A DNA stretch of 64,000 bases, from positions 62,001 to 126,000 of the forward strand of contig JAGRPL010000001.1 in NCBI GenBank assembly GCA_019449595.1, in the 5' to 3' direction. Origin of the DNA: Rhodoferax sp. Lineage in GTDB: Bacteria; Pseudomonadota; Gammaproteobacteria; Burkholderiales; Burkholderiaceae_C. The translations under genes and the position numbers were made by a program. Below, in pieces: positions 19,050-27,793 of this stretch; position 1 is the stretch's first letter, and each line of letters begins with the position of its first letter. The notes under the pieces were generated by a model. It was not told the DNA's origin and made no database searches. It was given only the letters and a program-made list of their open reading frames with translations.

Positions 19050-19247
19050 GGATTGTCTCCGGCACACCTGTTGTTGCGTAACGGATCATGATACCAAACG
19101 CGGCGGCGATTCCCCCGCAACAAGGCCAGCCATCCGGAATTCCCGAGCCGGCGCCGGGCCCAACGGGCGCGCCTGCTGCGGGGATGGCCGGGATATGTAA
19201 AATCATCCCTCCTGCTTTCGACCGTGCATTTCAACAAGGACTTTCAA

Positions 19248-20405
19248 ATGAGACAAAAAATTTTCACGGCTTCTTTGCTTTCTCTTGCCTTGGCTGCCAC
19301 CTTCAGCACCAGCGCCAGTGCAGCAGACATCCGGATCGGTGTAGCCGAGGCCCTGTCGGGCGGCGCCGCGCAGTACGGCGTTGCCATCCGCAACGGCTTC
19401 CAGCTCGCGGCCGATGAAATCAATGCCGCCGGCGGCATCAACGGCAACAAGCTGCAGCTGATCGTCGAAGACGAACAAGGCAAAAAAGAAGAAGCCATCA
19501 ACGTCTTCAAGAAACTGATTTTCCAGGACAAGGTGCTGATGGTGTTCGGCCCCACGCTGTCGAACTCGGCACAGGCCGCCGACCCGATTGCCCAAGCCGC
19601 CAAGACCGTGGCCTTTGGTACGTCCAACACGGCCGACGGCATCACCTCCATCGGTGACTACGTGTTCCGCAATTCGGTGACTGAAGCCGACGTGCTGCCT
19701 GAGACCATCAAGATGGCAGTCAAGAAGTCCGGCATCAAGAAAGTGGCCGTGCTGTATGGCAACGACGACGTGTTCACCAAGAGTGGCTACGACAACTTCA
19801 AGAAGGCGCTCGAAGACCTGAAGATCCCCGTCACGACAACCGAAACCTTCGCCAAGGGCGACGTGGACTTCAAGGCCCAGCTGACGAAGATCAAGGCCAG
19901 CAACCCCGATGCCATCGTGCTGTCGGCCCTACTGGCTGAAGGCGCACCCATCATGGTGCAAGCCCGCCAGGTGGGCCTGAACGTGCCCATCATCGGCGGC
20001 AACGGCATGAACTCGGTCAAGGTGTTCGAACTGGCCAAGGGCAAGTCGGACGGCCTGTACGTGGGCAGCCCCTGGTCGATCGAGAACCAGGCTGATGCCA
20101 ACCGCAAGTTCGTGGTCGCCTACACCTCCCGGTTCAAGACGGCGCCCGACCAATTCGCGGCCCAGTCCTATGACGCCATGAACATCGCCGCCCAGGCCCT
20201 GCGCAAGATCAAGCTCAGCGGCGACCTGGCAGCCGATCGCACCGCACTGCGTGAAGCCCTGCCGGCCGTGAAACACGTGGGTGCGACCGGCGCCTTCAGC
20301 TTCCGCCGCGCCAACGACAGAGCCGGCAAGCCAGCCGGTTACGACGCCCAGCAGACCGCCATCGTCAGCGTGACACGCGGCGACAAGTTCTCGATCGAGA
20401 AGTAA
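19248..20405 (+). CDS. Periplasmic substrate-binding protein of Liv-type ABC transporter (system 2)
   Basis: Also 385 residues, but clearly a different ligand type. The signal peptide ends STSASA, and the mature protein starts ADIRIGVAEALSGGAAQYG with NGFQLAADEINAAGGINGNKL, the classic LivK/HAAT N-lobe. ACAAGGACTTTCAA places a good ribosome site before the ATG. The 198-bp region to the divergent system 1 gene holds a TAAAAT at 19198 that may be its -10 box, with no convincing -35. It heads the operon binding protein-livH-livM-livG-livF. Confidence 0.92.
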   Translation: MRQKIFTASLLSLALAATFSTSASAADIRIGVAEALSGGAAQYGVAIRNGFQLAADEINAAGGINGNKLQLIVEDEQGKKEEAINVFKKLIFQDKVLMVFGPTLSNSAQAADPIAQAAKTVAFGTSNTADGITSIGDYVFRNSVTEADVLPETIKMAVKKSGIKKVAVLYGNDDVFTKSGYDNFKKALEDLKIPVTTTETFAKGDVDFKAQLTKIKASNPDAIVLSALLAEGAPIMVQARQVGLNVPIIGGNGMNSVKVFELAKGKSDGLYVGSPWSIENQADANRKFVVAYTSRFKTAPDQFAAQSYDAMNIAAQALRKIKLSGDLAADRTALREALPAVKHVGATGAFSFRRANDRAGKPAGYDAQQTAIVSVTRGDKFSIEK

Positions 20406-20413
20406 GACTGAAA

Positions 20414-20449
20414 CGCGCGGCCCCGCCACCCCCGTGGCGGGGCCGCGCG
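20414..20449 (+). promoter_or_regulatory. Intercistronic hairpin between the binding-protein gene and livH (system 2)
   Basis: A 16-bp perfect stem: the left arm starts CGCGCGGCCCCGCCAC and the right arm is its exact complement, closed by a CCCC loop. It lies 8 bases after the stop codon of the binding protein. It lacks a T-run. Such hairpins after binding-protein genes usually protect the upstream mRNA from 3' exonucleases or cause partial termination, so the abundant binding protein is made in excess of the membrane parts. Confidence 0.75.
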
Positions 20450-20466
20450 CTTGTGTAAAGAACAAA

Positions 20467-21348
20467 ATGCTTGAACAACAGCTCGTCAATGCCTTGTCAC
20501 TCGGGTGCGTCTACGCCCTGTTTGCACTCGGCTTCACCCTCATCTTCGGGGTCCTGGGCGTCATCAACCTGTCCCACGGCGCGATTTTCATGGTCGGTGC
20601 CTATGCCGCAGAGCAAGCCGTCGCGCGCTTTGCCTTGCCGCTCTGGGGCGCGCTGCTGTTTGCATTTGTGTTTTGCGGCCTGCTCGGGCTGGCCGTTGAT
20701 GTGCTGGTACTGCGGCCGTTGCGTGCCCGCAATGCCCCCCACCTGATTCCCATGATTGCCACGATCGGCGTGGCCATCATTCTCAACAACAGCGTCCAGG
20801 GCATTTTTGGCGCCGAAAGCCTGCGCTTTCCGCCCGGCCTCGTGCCCGAAGATCTCCTGATGTTCGGCGGCCTGCAGCTGACGGCGCTGGAGTTGGGCAT
20901 CATTTTTCTGTCCTTTGGGCTGATGGCCGCCCTGCTGCTGGCCCTGAAGAAAACCCAGTTCGGCCGGGCCCTGCGCGCCATTGCCGAATCCCCCAAAGCG
21001 GCCTATCTGGTCGGCATCAACGTCGAAGGTCTTTTCTTCTTCACGTCCTTTGCCGCCGCCGGCCTGGGCGGCGTGGCCGGCGTGCTCATTGGACTGTATT
21101 CGAACGCGCTGTTTCCGCTCATGGGCCAACCCATGCTGCACAAGGGCATTGCGGTGATCATCCTGGGCGGCATGGGCGACATCCGCGGCGCACTGATAGG
21201 CGGCCTGTTCCTGGGCTTTGCCGAGGTGCTGTCGGTTGCTTACATTGGCTCCAGCATGCGGGACGCGGTCGCCTTCGGCCTGCTCTTTCTCATCCTGCTG
21301 GTGCGACCCAAGGGCCTGTTCGGCCGGCTGCAAGAACGCAAGGTCTGA
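20467..21348 (+). CDS. livH: Branched-chain amino acid-type ABC transporter permease LivH (system 2)
   Basis: A 293-residue permease with about eight helices and the LivH landmarks LSLGCVYALFALGFTLIFGV, NLSHGAIFMVGAY and the cytoplasmic coupling stretch IAVIILGGMGDIRGALIGG. Start at the ATG at 20467 (MLEQQLVNALS), just past the intercistronic hairpin. Its ribosome site is weak, which fits lower expression than the binding protein. Confidence 0.92.
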   Translation: MLEQQLVNALSLGCVYALFALGFTLIFGVLGVINLSHGAIFMVGAYAAEQAVARFALPLWGALLFAFVFCGLLGLAVDVLVLRPLRARNAPHLIPMIATIGVAIILNNSVQGIFGAESLRFPPGLVPEDLLMFGGLQLTALELGIIFLSFGLMAALLLALKKTQFGRALRAIAESPKAAYLVGINVEGLFFFTSFAAAGLGGVAGVLIGLYSNALFPLMGQPMLHKGIAVIILGGMGDIRGALIGGLFLGFAEVLSVAYIGSSMRDAVAFGLLFLILLVRPKGLFGRLQERKV

Positions 21349-21402
21349 CATGCAATTTCTTCCCGCGCAATTTTTCTGCCGCCCGACGGGCGGTCACTGA
21401 AC

Positions 21403-22266
21403 ATGGAATGGTTCGACAACTTCTGGGCGGTCTACAGCAACCTGGTGCTCACCCTGGGCACCAATTCGCTGCTGGCCCTTTCCATCTACCTCACCCTGTC
21501 CTGCGGCATGCTGGCCATCGCCAATGCGGCGTTCATGGGCATCGGCGCCTACACCTCGGCCATCCTGACCATGAACTACGGCCTGCCGTTTCCCGTCGTG
21601 CTGCTGGCCGGCATGGCGGCGCCGGCGCTGATGGCCTTTGTCATCGGCAAGCCCACTCTCAGGCTCTCCGGCGTGTACCTGGCCATGGCGACCCTGGCCT
21701 TTGGCGAGGTGGTGCGCATTGCGGTGCTCAACACTGAATCCCTGACCGGCGGCGCGCTCGGCCTCAACGGCATTGCGCAATCGACCCAGTGGTGGCACGT
21801 GGCGTTGGCCCTGGTGCTGACGCTGGCGGTGCTGTGGCGCCTGCGCCGCTCCAAAATTGGCCGCGCCTTCGAGTCGATCAAGGAAGACGAAACGGCTGCG
21901 GGCCTGATGGGCATTGACGTCGGCGCCTACAAGATGCTGGCCTTTGTGCTGGGCGGGGCGATTGCCGGACTAGCCGGTGTGCTCAACGCCCACCTGACGT
22001 TCTTCATCAGCCCCGGCGAATACGGTTTTGACCGCGCGGTGGAGATTCTCACCATGACGATTCTGGGCGGCATCAGCAGCCTGACCGGGCCGGTGGTCGG
22101 CGCCGTCATCCTCACCCTGCTGCCCGAAGCCCTGCGCACCTTCCAGGATTTCCGGCTAGTCGTCAACGGCTTCATCCTGGTGCTGATCGTGCTGTTCCTG
22201 CCCAAGGGCATCTGGGACCCGGCACGCTTGCGCCAGTGGTTCGGCCGCAAAGGGAGCCGCGCATGA
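21403..22266 (+). CDS. livM: Branched-chain amino acid-type ABC transporter permease LivM (system 2)
   Basis: A 287-residue permease with eight or more helices. LivM features are SCGMLAIANAAFMGIGAYTS, TLRLSGVYLAMATLAFGEVV and the coupling motif MTILGGISSLTGPVVGAVIL. It follows livH after 54 bases and overlaps livG by four (ATGA at 22263). Unlike system 1 it is separate from the ATPase. Confidence 0.92.
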   Translation: MEWFDNFWAVYSNLVLTLGTNSLLALSIYLTLSCGMLAIANAAFMGIGAYTSAILTMNYGLPFPVVLLAGMAAPALMAFVIGKPTLRLSGVYLAMATLAFGEVVRIAVLNTESLTGGALGLNGIAQSTQWWHVALALVLTLAVLWRLRRSKIGRAFESIKEDETAAGLMGIDVGAYKMLAFVLGGAIAGLAGVLNAHLTFFISPGEYGFDRAVEILTMTILGGISSLTGPVVGAVILTLLPEALRTFQDFRLVVNGFILVLIVLFLPKGIWDPARLRQWFGRKGSRA

Positions 22267-23065
22267 GCACCTCAACGTCCCTGAAACTGGAAGCCGTTTC
22301 GCGCCACTTTGGCGGCCTCAAGGTATTGCAGGATGTGAACCTCGACATCCCGCAAAAAGGCATTTTTGGCTTGATCGGCCCGAACGGCGCCGGCAAGACC
22401 ACCGTTTTCAACCTGATCACCGGTTTGCTACCGCCCACCAGCGGCCGCATTGAATTCCAGGGTCAGGACCTGGCCGGCCGCAAACCGCATGACATCACCC
22501 GCCTGGGAATTGCCCGGACCTTCCAGAACATCCGCATCTTCAAGGAGATGTCGCTGCTGGAGAACGTCATGGTGGGCCTGCACGCACAACTGCAGTACGG
22601 TGCCCTGGGTCTGCTGGCCAGCACGGGCCTGTTCCGCAGCGAGGAGCGGCGCGCCCGCGACCGCGCGCGCGAACTGCTGTCCTGGGTCCGCCTGGACCAC
22701 AAGGCGTCCGACCTGGCCGACAACCTGTCGTACGGCGAGCAGCGCAAGCTGGAGCTGGCACGGGCGCTGGCCACCAACCCCAAGCTGCTGTTGCTGGATG
22801 AACCGGTGGCCGGAATGAACAGCGGCGAAAAAGTCGAGCTGATGCAGGAGATCCGCAACATCAGCGAACGCGGTTACGCAATTTTCATGATTGAACACGA
22901 CATGCGCTTTGTGATGGGCCTGTGCAGCGACATTGCTGTCCTGAATTTCGGGCGCATCATTGCCCGCGGCAGTCCCGATGCCATACGCAACAACCCGCAG
23001 GTGATCGAGGCCTACCTGGGCCGCGAGGATGATGAGGTCACCATGGACGACCGGGGAGCCACCGC

Positions 23066-23069
<4 letters not shown>
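22263..23069 (+). CDS. livG: Branched-chain amino acid-type ABC transporter ATPase LivG (system 2)
   Basis: A 268-residue ATPase. Walker A is GPNGAGKTTVFNL, the signature is LSYGEQRKLELARAL and Walker B is LLLLDEPVAGMNS, with the long LivG insertion between Walker A and signature. The start follows the livM stop in ATGA overlap; its own stop overlaps the livF start in the same way. Confidence 0.93.
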
Positions 23070-23782
<713 letters not shown>

Positions 23783-23791
23783 CGGCGGATG

Positions 23792-23810
23792 CGGCGGCTC
23801 ACAGCCGCCG
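23792..23810. terminator. Hairpin between convergent livF and MATE gene
   Basis: An 8-bp stem CGGCGGCT / AGCCGCCG with a 3-base loop that overlaps the MATE stop codon. No T-run follows in either direction, so its role as a terminator is uncertain. Confidence 0.35.
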
Positions 23811-25166
23811 GATCGGCTTCTTGCGCCACACCGTCCGGTAGTACGTCGTCTGCATGCCCAGCATGGCCAGGAACGCCACCGGATACGCCGCCCAGATGCC
23901 ATTGAGCCCATAGGGAGTGCTCAGCAGCCAGGCCACCGGCACCTCCACCCCGGCAATGGCCAGCATGCTCAGCAGCGTGGGCACCAGCACCGTACCGCTG
24001 GCACGCATCAGGCCCGACAGCACCATGGACATGCCCATGATGACGCTGCTCCACAGCATGATGTGCAGCAGCGTCTGCGCCAGCTCCACCACCGCGGCAT
24101 CGGTAATGAACAGGCCGACAACGTGGCGTGAAAACAGGTAGCCCAGCAGCACCAGAGAGCCGGTCAGCAGCAGGTTCAGCACAATGCCGGTGCGGGCAAT
24201 ATGGCCCAGCGTGTGCCCCCGCCCGGCGCCAATGGCCTGTGCTCCCAGGATGGACGCCGCGATGGCGATGGAGATGGCGGGGAACTGCACGTAGGACACG
24301 ATCTGGTTCACCGCACCGTAGGCGGCCGTGGCCTGCGAACCAAAGCGGTTGACCAGAAACAGCACCGCGATCTCCGCCACCGAGATGGTGATCATGGACA
24401 CCGCCGTAGGCAGGCCGATGCGCAGCACCTTGCGCAGGATGGCACGGTCGATGGTGAGGTAGCGCACAAAGAGCGCATCGGGCGCCAGCACGTGGTGCTT
24501 GCGGCGCAAATGCCACGCCGTCCAGCCCAGTGCCGCCAGGTAGGACACCACGGCAGCATAGGCCCCGCTGGCCACGCCCATCTGCGGCAAGCCCAGCCAG
24601 CCGCGGATCAGCGCCGGCGTCACCAGCAGGCCGACGATGGTCGAGATCAGCAGCGTCAGCAGCGGCGTCTTCGTGTCGCCCACGCCGCGCAGCATGGAAG
24701 TGGTGAGCAGGAACAGGAACACCCCCGGTGCAGCCAGCAGCATGATGCGGGCATAGGCCGTGGCACCGGGCAGGATGTCGGCCGGGGTGCCCAGCGCGCG
24801 CAGCATGATCTCGGTGTAGGTGCCGCCAAACACGGCCACCAGCAGACCGGCGCACAGGCCCACGGTCAGCGTGGTGCCGGCAATGGCGCGCACCCGGTTC
24901 ACCTCGCGCGCGCCCCAGGCCTGGCCAATCAGCACGGCTGCGCCGGAGCCCAGCCCGATCATGAAGGCGATGAGGAAAAACAGCACCGGGAAAAACGCCG
25001 ACACCGAAGCCATGGCCTGCACGCCCAGCATCTGGCCGAGGTAGATGTTGTTCACCGTGCCGGACAGCGCCTGCAGGATGTTGCTCAGGATCATGGGCAC
25101 CAGAAATGCCAGATAGCTGCGCCACAGCGGCGGCGCAAAGGCGGGAGCGGGAGTGTCGTGCGTCAT
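23799..25166 (-). CDS. MATE-family multidrug/metabolite efflux transporter
   Basis: A 455-residue protein with twelve predicted helices in two repeats. The first repeat has LVPMILSNILQALSGTVNNI with GLGSGAAVLIGQAWGA; the second has GLPTAVSMITISVAEIAVLF with GAQAIGAGRG. MATE proteins exchange Na+ or H+ for cationic drugs or metabolites. The gene overlaps the DUF2239 gene by four bases, so both are made from the promoter upstream of the latter. No drug-specific residues can be read. Confidence 0.9.
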   Translation of the reverse strand: MTHDTPAPAFAPPLWRSYLAFLVPMILSNILQALSGTVNNIYLGQMLGVQAMASVSAFFPVLFFLIAFMIGLGSGAAVLIGQAWGAREVNRVRAIAGTTLTVGLCAGLLVAVFGGTYTEIMLRALGTPADILPGATAYARIMLLAAPGVFLFLLTTSMLRGVGDTKTPLLTLLISTIVGLLVTPALIRGWLGLPQMGVASGAYAAVVSYLAALGWTAWHLRRKHHVLAPDALFVRYLTIDRAILRKVLRIGLPTAVSMITISVAEIAVLFLVNRFGSQATAAYGAVNQIVSYVQFPAISIAIAASILGAQAIGAGRGHTLGHIARTGIVLNLLLTGSLVLLGYLFSRHVVGLFITDAAVVELAQTLLHIMLWSSVIMGMSMVLSGLMRASGTVLVPTLLSMLAIAGVEVPVAWLLSTPYGLNGIWAAYPVAFLAMLGMQTTYYRTVWRKKPIRRL

Positions 25167-25792
25167 GGGGTTACCCAGGCGTCCGCCAGCAGCTGCATCA
25201 GGTGCGTGCGCACATCGGCCGGCCAGGCGGTGGTATGGGTTTCGAGGGCGGCGCGGTCGCCGGCAAACAAGGCCCGGCTGGCTTCCTCGAAGCCGGGTGC
25301 ATGTCCGGCCATGGTGGACATGAATTTGTAGCCCACGGCACGGGCCTGGCGCACCCGGTCCTGGGCTTCCTGGGCCCGGCGCGCCGTCTCCACCAGCTTG
25401 CGCAGGGCCACCGAGGCGCCACCGCTTTGCTGGCCCAGCCAGTCCCAGTGGCGCGGCAGCAGCGTCACCTCACGGGCCACCACGCCCAGACTGGGACGCC
25501 CCGGGCCGCGGGGCGCCACTGCCGCCGGCGCGTCCTCCACCGGCATGGCCGGCTGCGCGGTGCTGGCGATCTGGGCCTGCAAGCGTGCCAGGAAGGCCTG
25601 GGGCGTGCCGCGCCAGTCCAGCTCGATGACCTCGCTGCTGGCATCGTCAAACACCAACACCGCCGGTGGCTGGGGATCGGACGCCGTGCGGTCCACCGCA
25701 GCCTTGGCCAGCGGTGCCACCGCCAGCAGCGGGCCGCTGGCAATGCGCCGCGGACCTTCAAAGGCCGTACACAGGGTTGGGGAAGGCTGCAT
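25163..25792 (-). CDS. DUF2239 family protein
   Basis: A 209-residue soluble protein recognised as DUF2239, a family without known function. The N-terminal half reads LVFDDASSEVIELDWRGTP, a conserved block. The middle has PRGPGRPSLGVVAREVTLLP followed by HWDWLGQQSGGASVALRKLV. This resembles a regulator-like helix-rich segment, but I would not call it a DNA-binding domain. It is the first gene of a two-gene unit with the MATE exporter and starts 7 bases from an operator-like palindrome. No good ribosome site precedes its ATG. Confidence 0.8.
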   Translation of the reverse strand: MQPSPTLCTAFEGPRRIASGPLLAVAPLAKAAVDRTASDPQPPAVLVFDDASSEVIELDWRGTPQAFLARLQAQIASTAQPAMPVEDAPAAVAPRGPGRPSLGVVAREVTLLPRHWDWLGQQSGGASVALRKLVETARRAQEAQDRVRQARAVGYKFMSTMAGHAPGFEEASRALFAGDRAALETHTTAWPADVRTHLMQLLADAWVTP

Positions 25793-25798
25793 TGATTT

Positions 25799-25834
25799 AC
25801 CCGGATTTAATTAAAAAATTAATTATATCCGGGT
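25799..25834. promoter_or_regulatory. Operator-like palindrome over the promoter of the DUF2239-MATE unit
   Basis: Perfect 8-bp arms ACCCGGAT (25799-25806) and ATCCGGGT (25827-25834) enclose a very AT-rich 20-bp core that is itself nearly symmetric (TTAATTA repeats). On the minus strand TATAAT occurs at 25827-25822, so the palindrome would cover the -10 box and start site. This is the geometry of a TetR/MarR-type repressor site. A TTGCCA lies 19 bases upstream of the -10 as a poor -35. The regulator is not encoded next to it. Confidence 0.6.
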
Positions 25835-25891
25835 TAAATAAATGTCTGGCAAACGGTACGCCCTACGGAAGGCGGGCCGCCTCGGGCGGAA

Positions 25892-26719
25892 TCAGTGTCC
25901 GCCGTGCGCCATGCCGCTGACCAGCGTGACCAGGCCTATGCCCAGCCCCAGCCAGACCACCTGTGCAATGGTCTGGCGCAAAGCCAGCCGCTTTTGCAGC
26001 TGGGGAATCAGATCGGCCAGTGCCACGTACACAAAGCTGCTGGACGCCACCACCAGGAAGTACGGCAGGTAGTCGTGGAGCTGGTCCACCAGCCAGTAGC
26101 CCACCATGCCGCCCAGGGCGGTGACGGCGCCGGCCAGCGACACCTTGGTCAACGCCATGCGCCGGTTGCTGGCCCCCGAACGCAGCACCATCAGGTCGCC
26201 CATGTGGTGCGGCACTTCGTGGGCCAGCACCGCCAGGGCGGCAATGGCGCCCAGGCGCATGTCGGCCATGAAGGCCGAGGCAATCAAGATGCCGTCGCCA
26301 AAGCAGTGCACGCTGTCGCCGGTGAGCACGGCCCAGCTGCCGGCTTGCGGCGCGTGGCTGTGCGCGAGGTCGTGGTCATGGCTGTGGCCATGCGCCCCCT
26401 GCCCGGCGGAGGCGGGCCGTTCGCCCTCTTCCAGCCCATGGTGGTGCTCATGCCCGTGGTGCCAGAGTTCGGCCTTGTCGAGCAGAAAGAAAAACACCAG
26501 CCCCAGCAACAGCACCAGAAACAGGTCGTGTGGTTCCACCTGGCTCTCGAACGCCTCGGGCAGCAGGTGCATGAACGCGGTGGCCATGAGCGCACCGGCG
26601 GCCAGGCTGAGCATGTGCTGGGTGTAGCGGGCCAGCACGCCAAAGCTCAACGCCGCCGCCAGCCACACCGAGCCGATGCCGGCGAGCAAGGTACCCATCA
26701 GAATTGCTATCAAAGTCAT
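25892..26719 (-). CDS. ZIP-family divalent metal transporter
   Basis: A 275-residue protein with eight helices. The metal-site helices carry HCFGDGILIASAF and HEVPHHMGD, the ZIP TM4 and TM5 signatures. The cytoplasmic loop between TM3 and TM4 is rich in histidine (HHGHEHHHG and HGHSHDHD), typical of zinc carriers. It probably imports Zn2+ or Fe2+. The first codons (MTLIAIL) fall inside a copy of the dispersed repeat, and the ATG at 26719 may not be the original start; MGTLLAG eight residues later is an alternative. No metal-regulator box is visible. Confidence 0.9.
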   Translation of the reverse strand: MTLIAILMGTLLAGIGSVWLAAALSFGVLARYTQHMLSLAAGALMATAFMHLLPEAFESQVEPHDLFLVLLLGLVFFFLLDKAELWHHGHEHHHGLEEGERPASAGQGAHGHSHDHDLAHSHAPQAGSWAVLTGDSVHCFGDGILIASAFMADMRLGAIAALAVLAHEVPHHMGDLMVLRSGASNRRMALTKVSLAGAVTALGGMVGYWLVDQLHDYLPYFLVVASSSFVYVALADLIPQLQKRLALRQTIAQVVWLGLGIGLVTLVSGMAHGGH

Positions 26720-26761
26720 AGCGAGTTACGCATGTAAATTATGGGCTCTCGCCCGTTCAAA
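26706..26761 (+). repeat. Dispersed short repeat, copy 3 (at the zip start)
   Basis: Starts GCTATCAAAGTCATAGC, then GAGTT, ACGCA, ten bases, GGGC, and ends CGTTCAAA like copy 1. It covers the first five codons of the zip gene on the opposite strand and the 42 bases before it, stopping just short of the dienelactone hydrolase terminator. Confidence 0.75.
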
Positions 26762-26764
26762 CCC

Positions 26765-26788
26765 TAAAAAAACCGCCCGACGGGCGGT
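26765..26788 (-). terminator. Rho-independent terminator of the dienelactone hydrolase gene
   Basis: Read leftward: ACCGCCCG-T-CGGGCGGT followed by seven T, beginning about 17 bases after the hydrolase stop. It separates this gene from zip. Confidence 0.85.
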
Positions 26789-26805
26789 GCTCTCCGCTGC
26801 GGGTA

Positions 26806-27702
26806 TCACGCCACGCCGTGCGTCTTGAGCCACTGCAAGGCGCGCTTCCAGCCGTCTTCGGCCGCTTCCTTGCGGTAGCTGGGACGGTAGTCGGCATGGA
26901 ATGCGTGGGGGGTGTCAGGGTACACCACAAACTGCGACGCCCGGGATGCGGCGTTGCCCGCGGCCAGGGCGTCCTTCATCTTGGCGATGGTGTCCAGCGG
27001 AATGCCACTGTCGGCCCCGCCGTACAGGCCCAGAACCGGCGCGCGCAGGGTGGCGGCTACATCGATCGGGTTCCTGGGCGTAAGCTCGGTGCTGGCACCT
27101 ACCAAGCGGCCGTACCAGGCCACGGCTGCCTTCACCGGGGCATGTGCCGCGTACAGCCACGTGATGCGGCCACCCCAGCAGAACCCGGTGATGGCCGCCT
27201 TGTTCACATCACCACCATGGGCACCGGCCCATTGCAGGGCGCCGTCCAGGTCGGCCAGGACTTGCGCATCGGGCACCTTGGCCACCAGTTCAGCCATGAG
27301 CTTGCTGATGTCGGTGTATTGGCGGGCGTCGCCCTGGCGCGCATACAGATCGGGCGCAATGGCCAGATAGCCCTCGCGCGCCAGGCGGCGGCAGGTATCG
27401 GCAATGTACTCGTGCACGCCAAAGATTTCCTGCACCACCAGTACCACCGGCAGACCGGTCTTGCCTTCGGGTGCCGCAAAGTAGGCCGGCACCGCAAAAC
27501 CGTTGACGGAGAAGGTGGTGGAGCCCGCGCGCAAGCCATCCGCCGGCGTGCTGATGGCGGATTGCGCCATGACGGGCAGCACGGTGGCGGCGTAGCCCAC
27601 ACCCAGCGCCGTCTGGATGGCGGTGCGCCGGGTGGCCCCACCGGGGGTCGTTTTGCCGGGAAGCAAGGCGTCAAACTCGGTCATCAGGTCCTCTTTCAGC
27701 AT
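26806..27702 (-). CDS. Dienelactone hydrolase family protein, exported
   Basis: A 298-residue alpha/beta hydrolase. The nucleophile elbow is GFCWGG with catalytic Cys, as in carboxymethylenebutenolidase; the acid lies near YGGADSGIP and the histidine in TPHAFHADYR. QEIFGVHEYI carries the conserved Glu. The N-terminus holds ATRRTAIQTALGVGYAATVLPVMAQ, a Tat-like twin-Arg signal, so it acts in the periplasm. The natural substrate is unknown; many such proteins do not act on dienelactones. Start chosen at 27702 (GGAG seven bases upstream); ATG at 27684, behind AGAGGA, is the alternative. Confidence 0.85.
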   Translation of the reverse strand: MLKEDLMTEFDALLPGKTTPGGATRRTAIQTALGVGYAATVLPVMAQSAISTPADGLRAGSTTFSVNGFAVPAYFAAPEGKTGLPVVLVVQEIFGVHEYIADTCRRLAREGYLAIAPDLYARQGDARQYTDISKLMAELVAKVPDAQVLADLDGALQWAGAHGGDVNKAAITGFCWGGRITWLYAAHAPVKAAVAWYGRLVGASTELTPRNPIDVAATLRAPVLGLYGGADSGIPLDTIAKMKDALAAGNAASRASQFVVYPDTPHAFHADYRPSYRKEAAEDGWKRALQWLKTHGVA

Positions 27703-27793
27703 GGCATGCTCCAGAATAGTTGAACGGGGAAAACCGCACAGTCTAGGCCTCCCGGGAAATGCCGGTGCACCAGGGGCCAATACGGGGAGCCAG

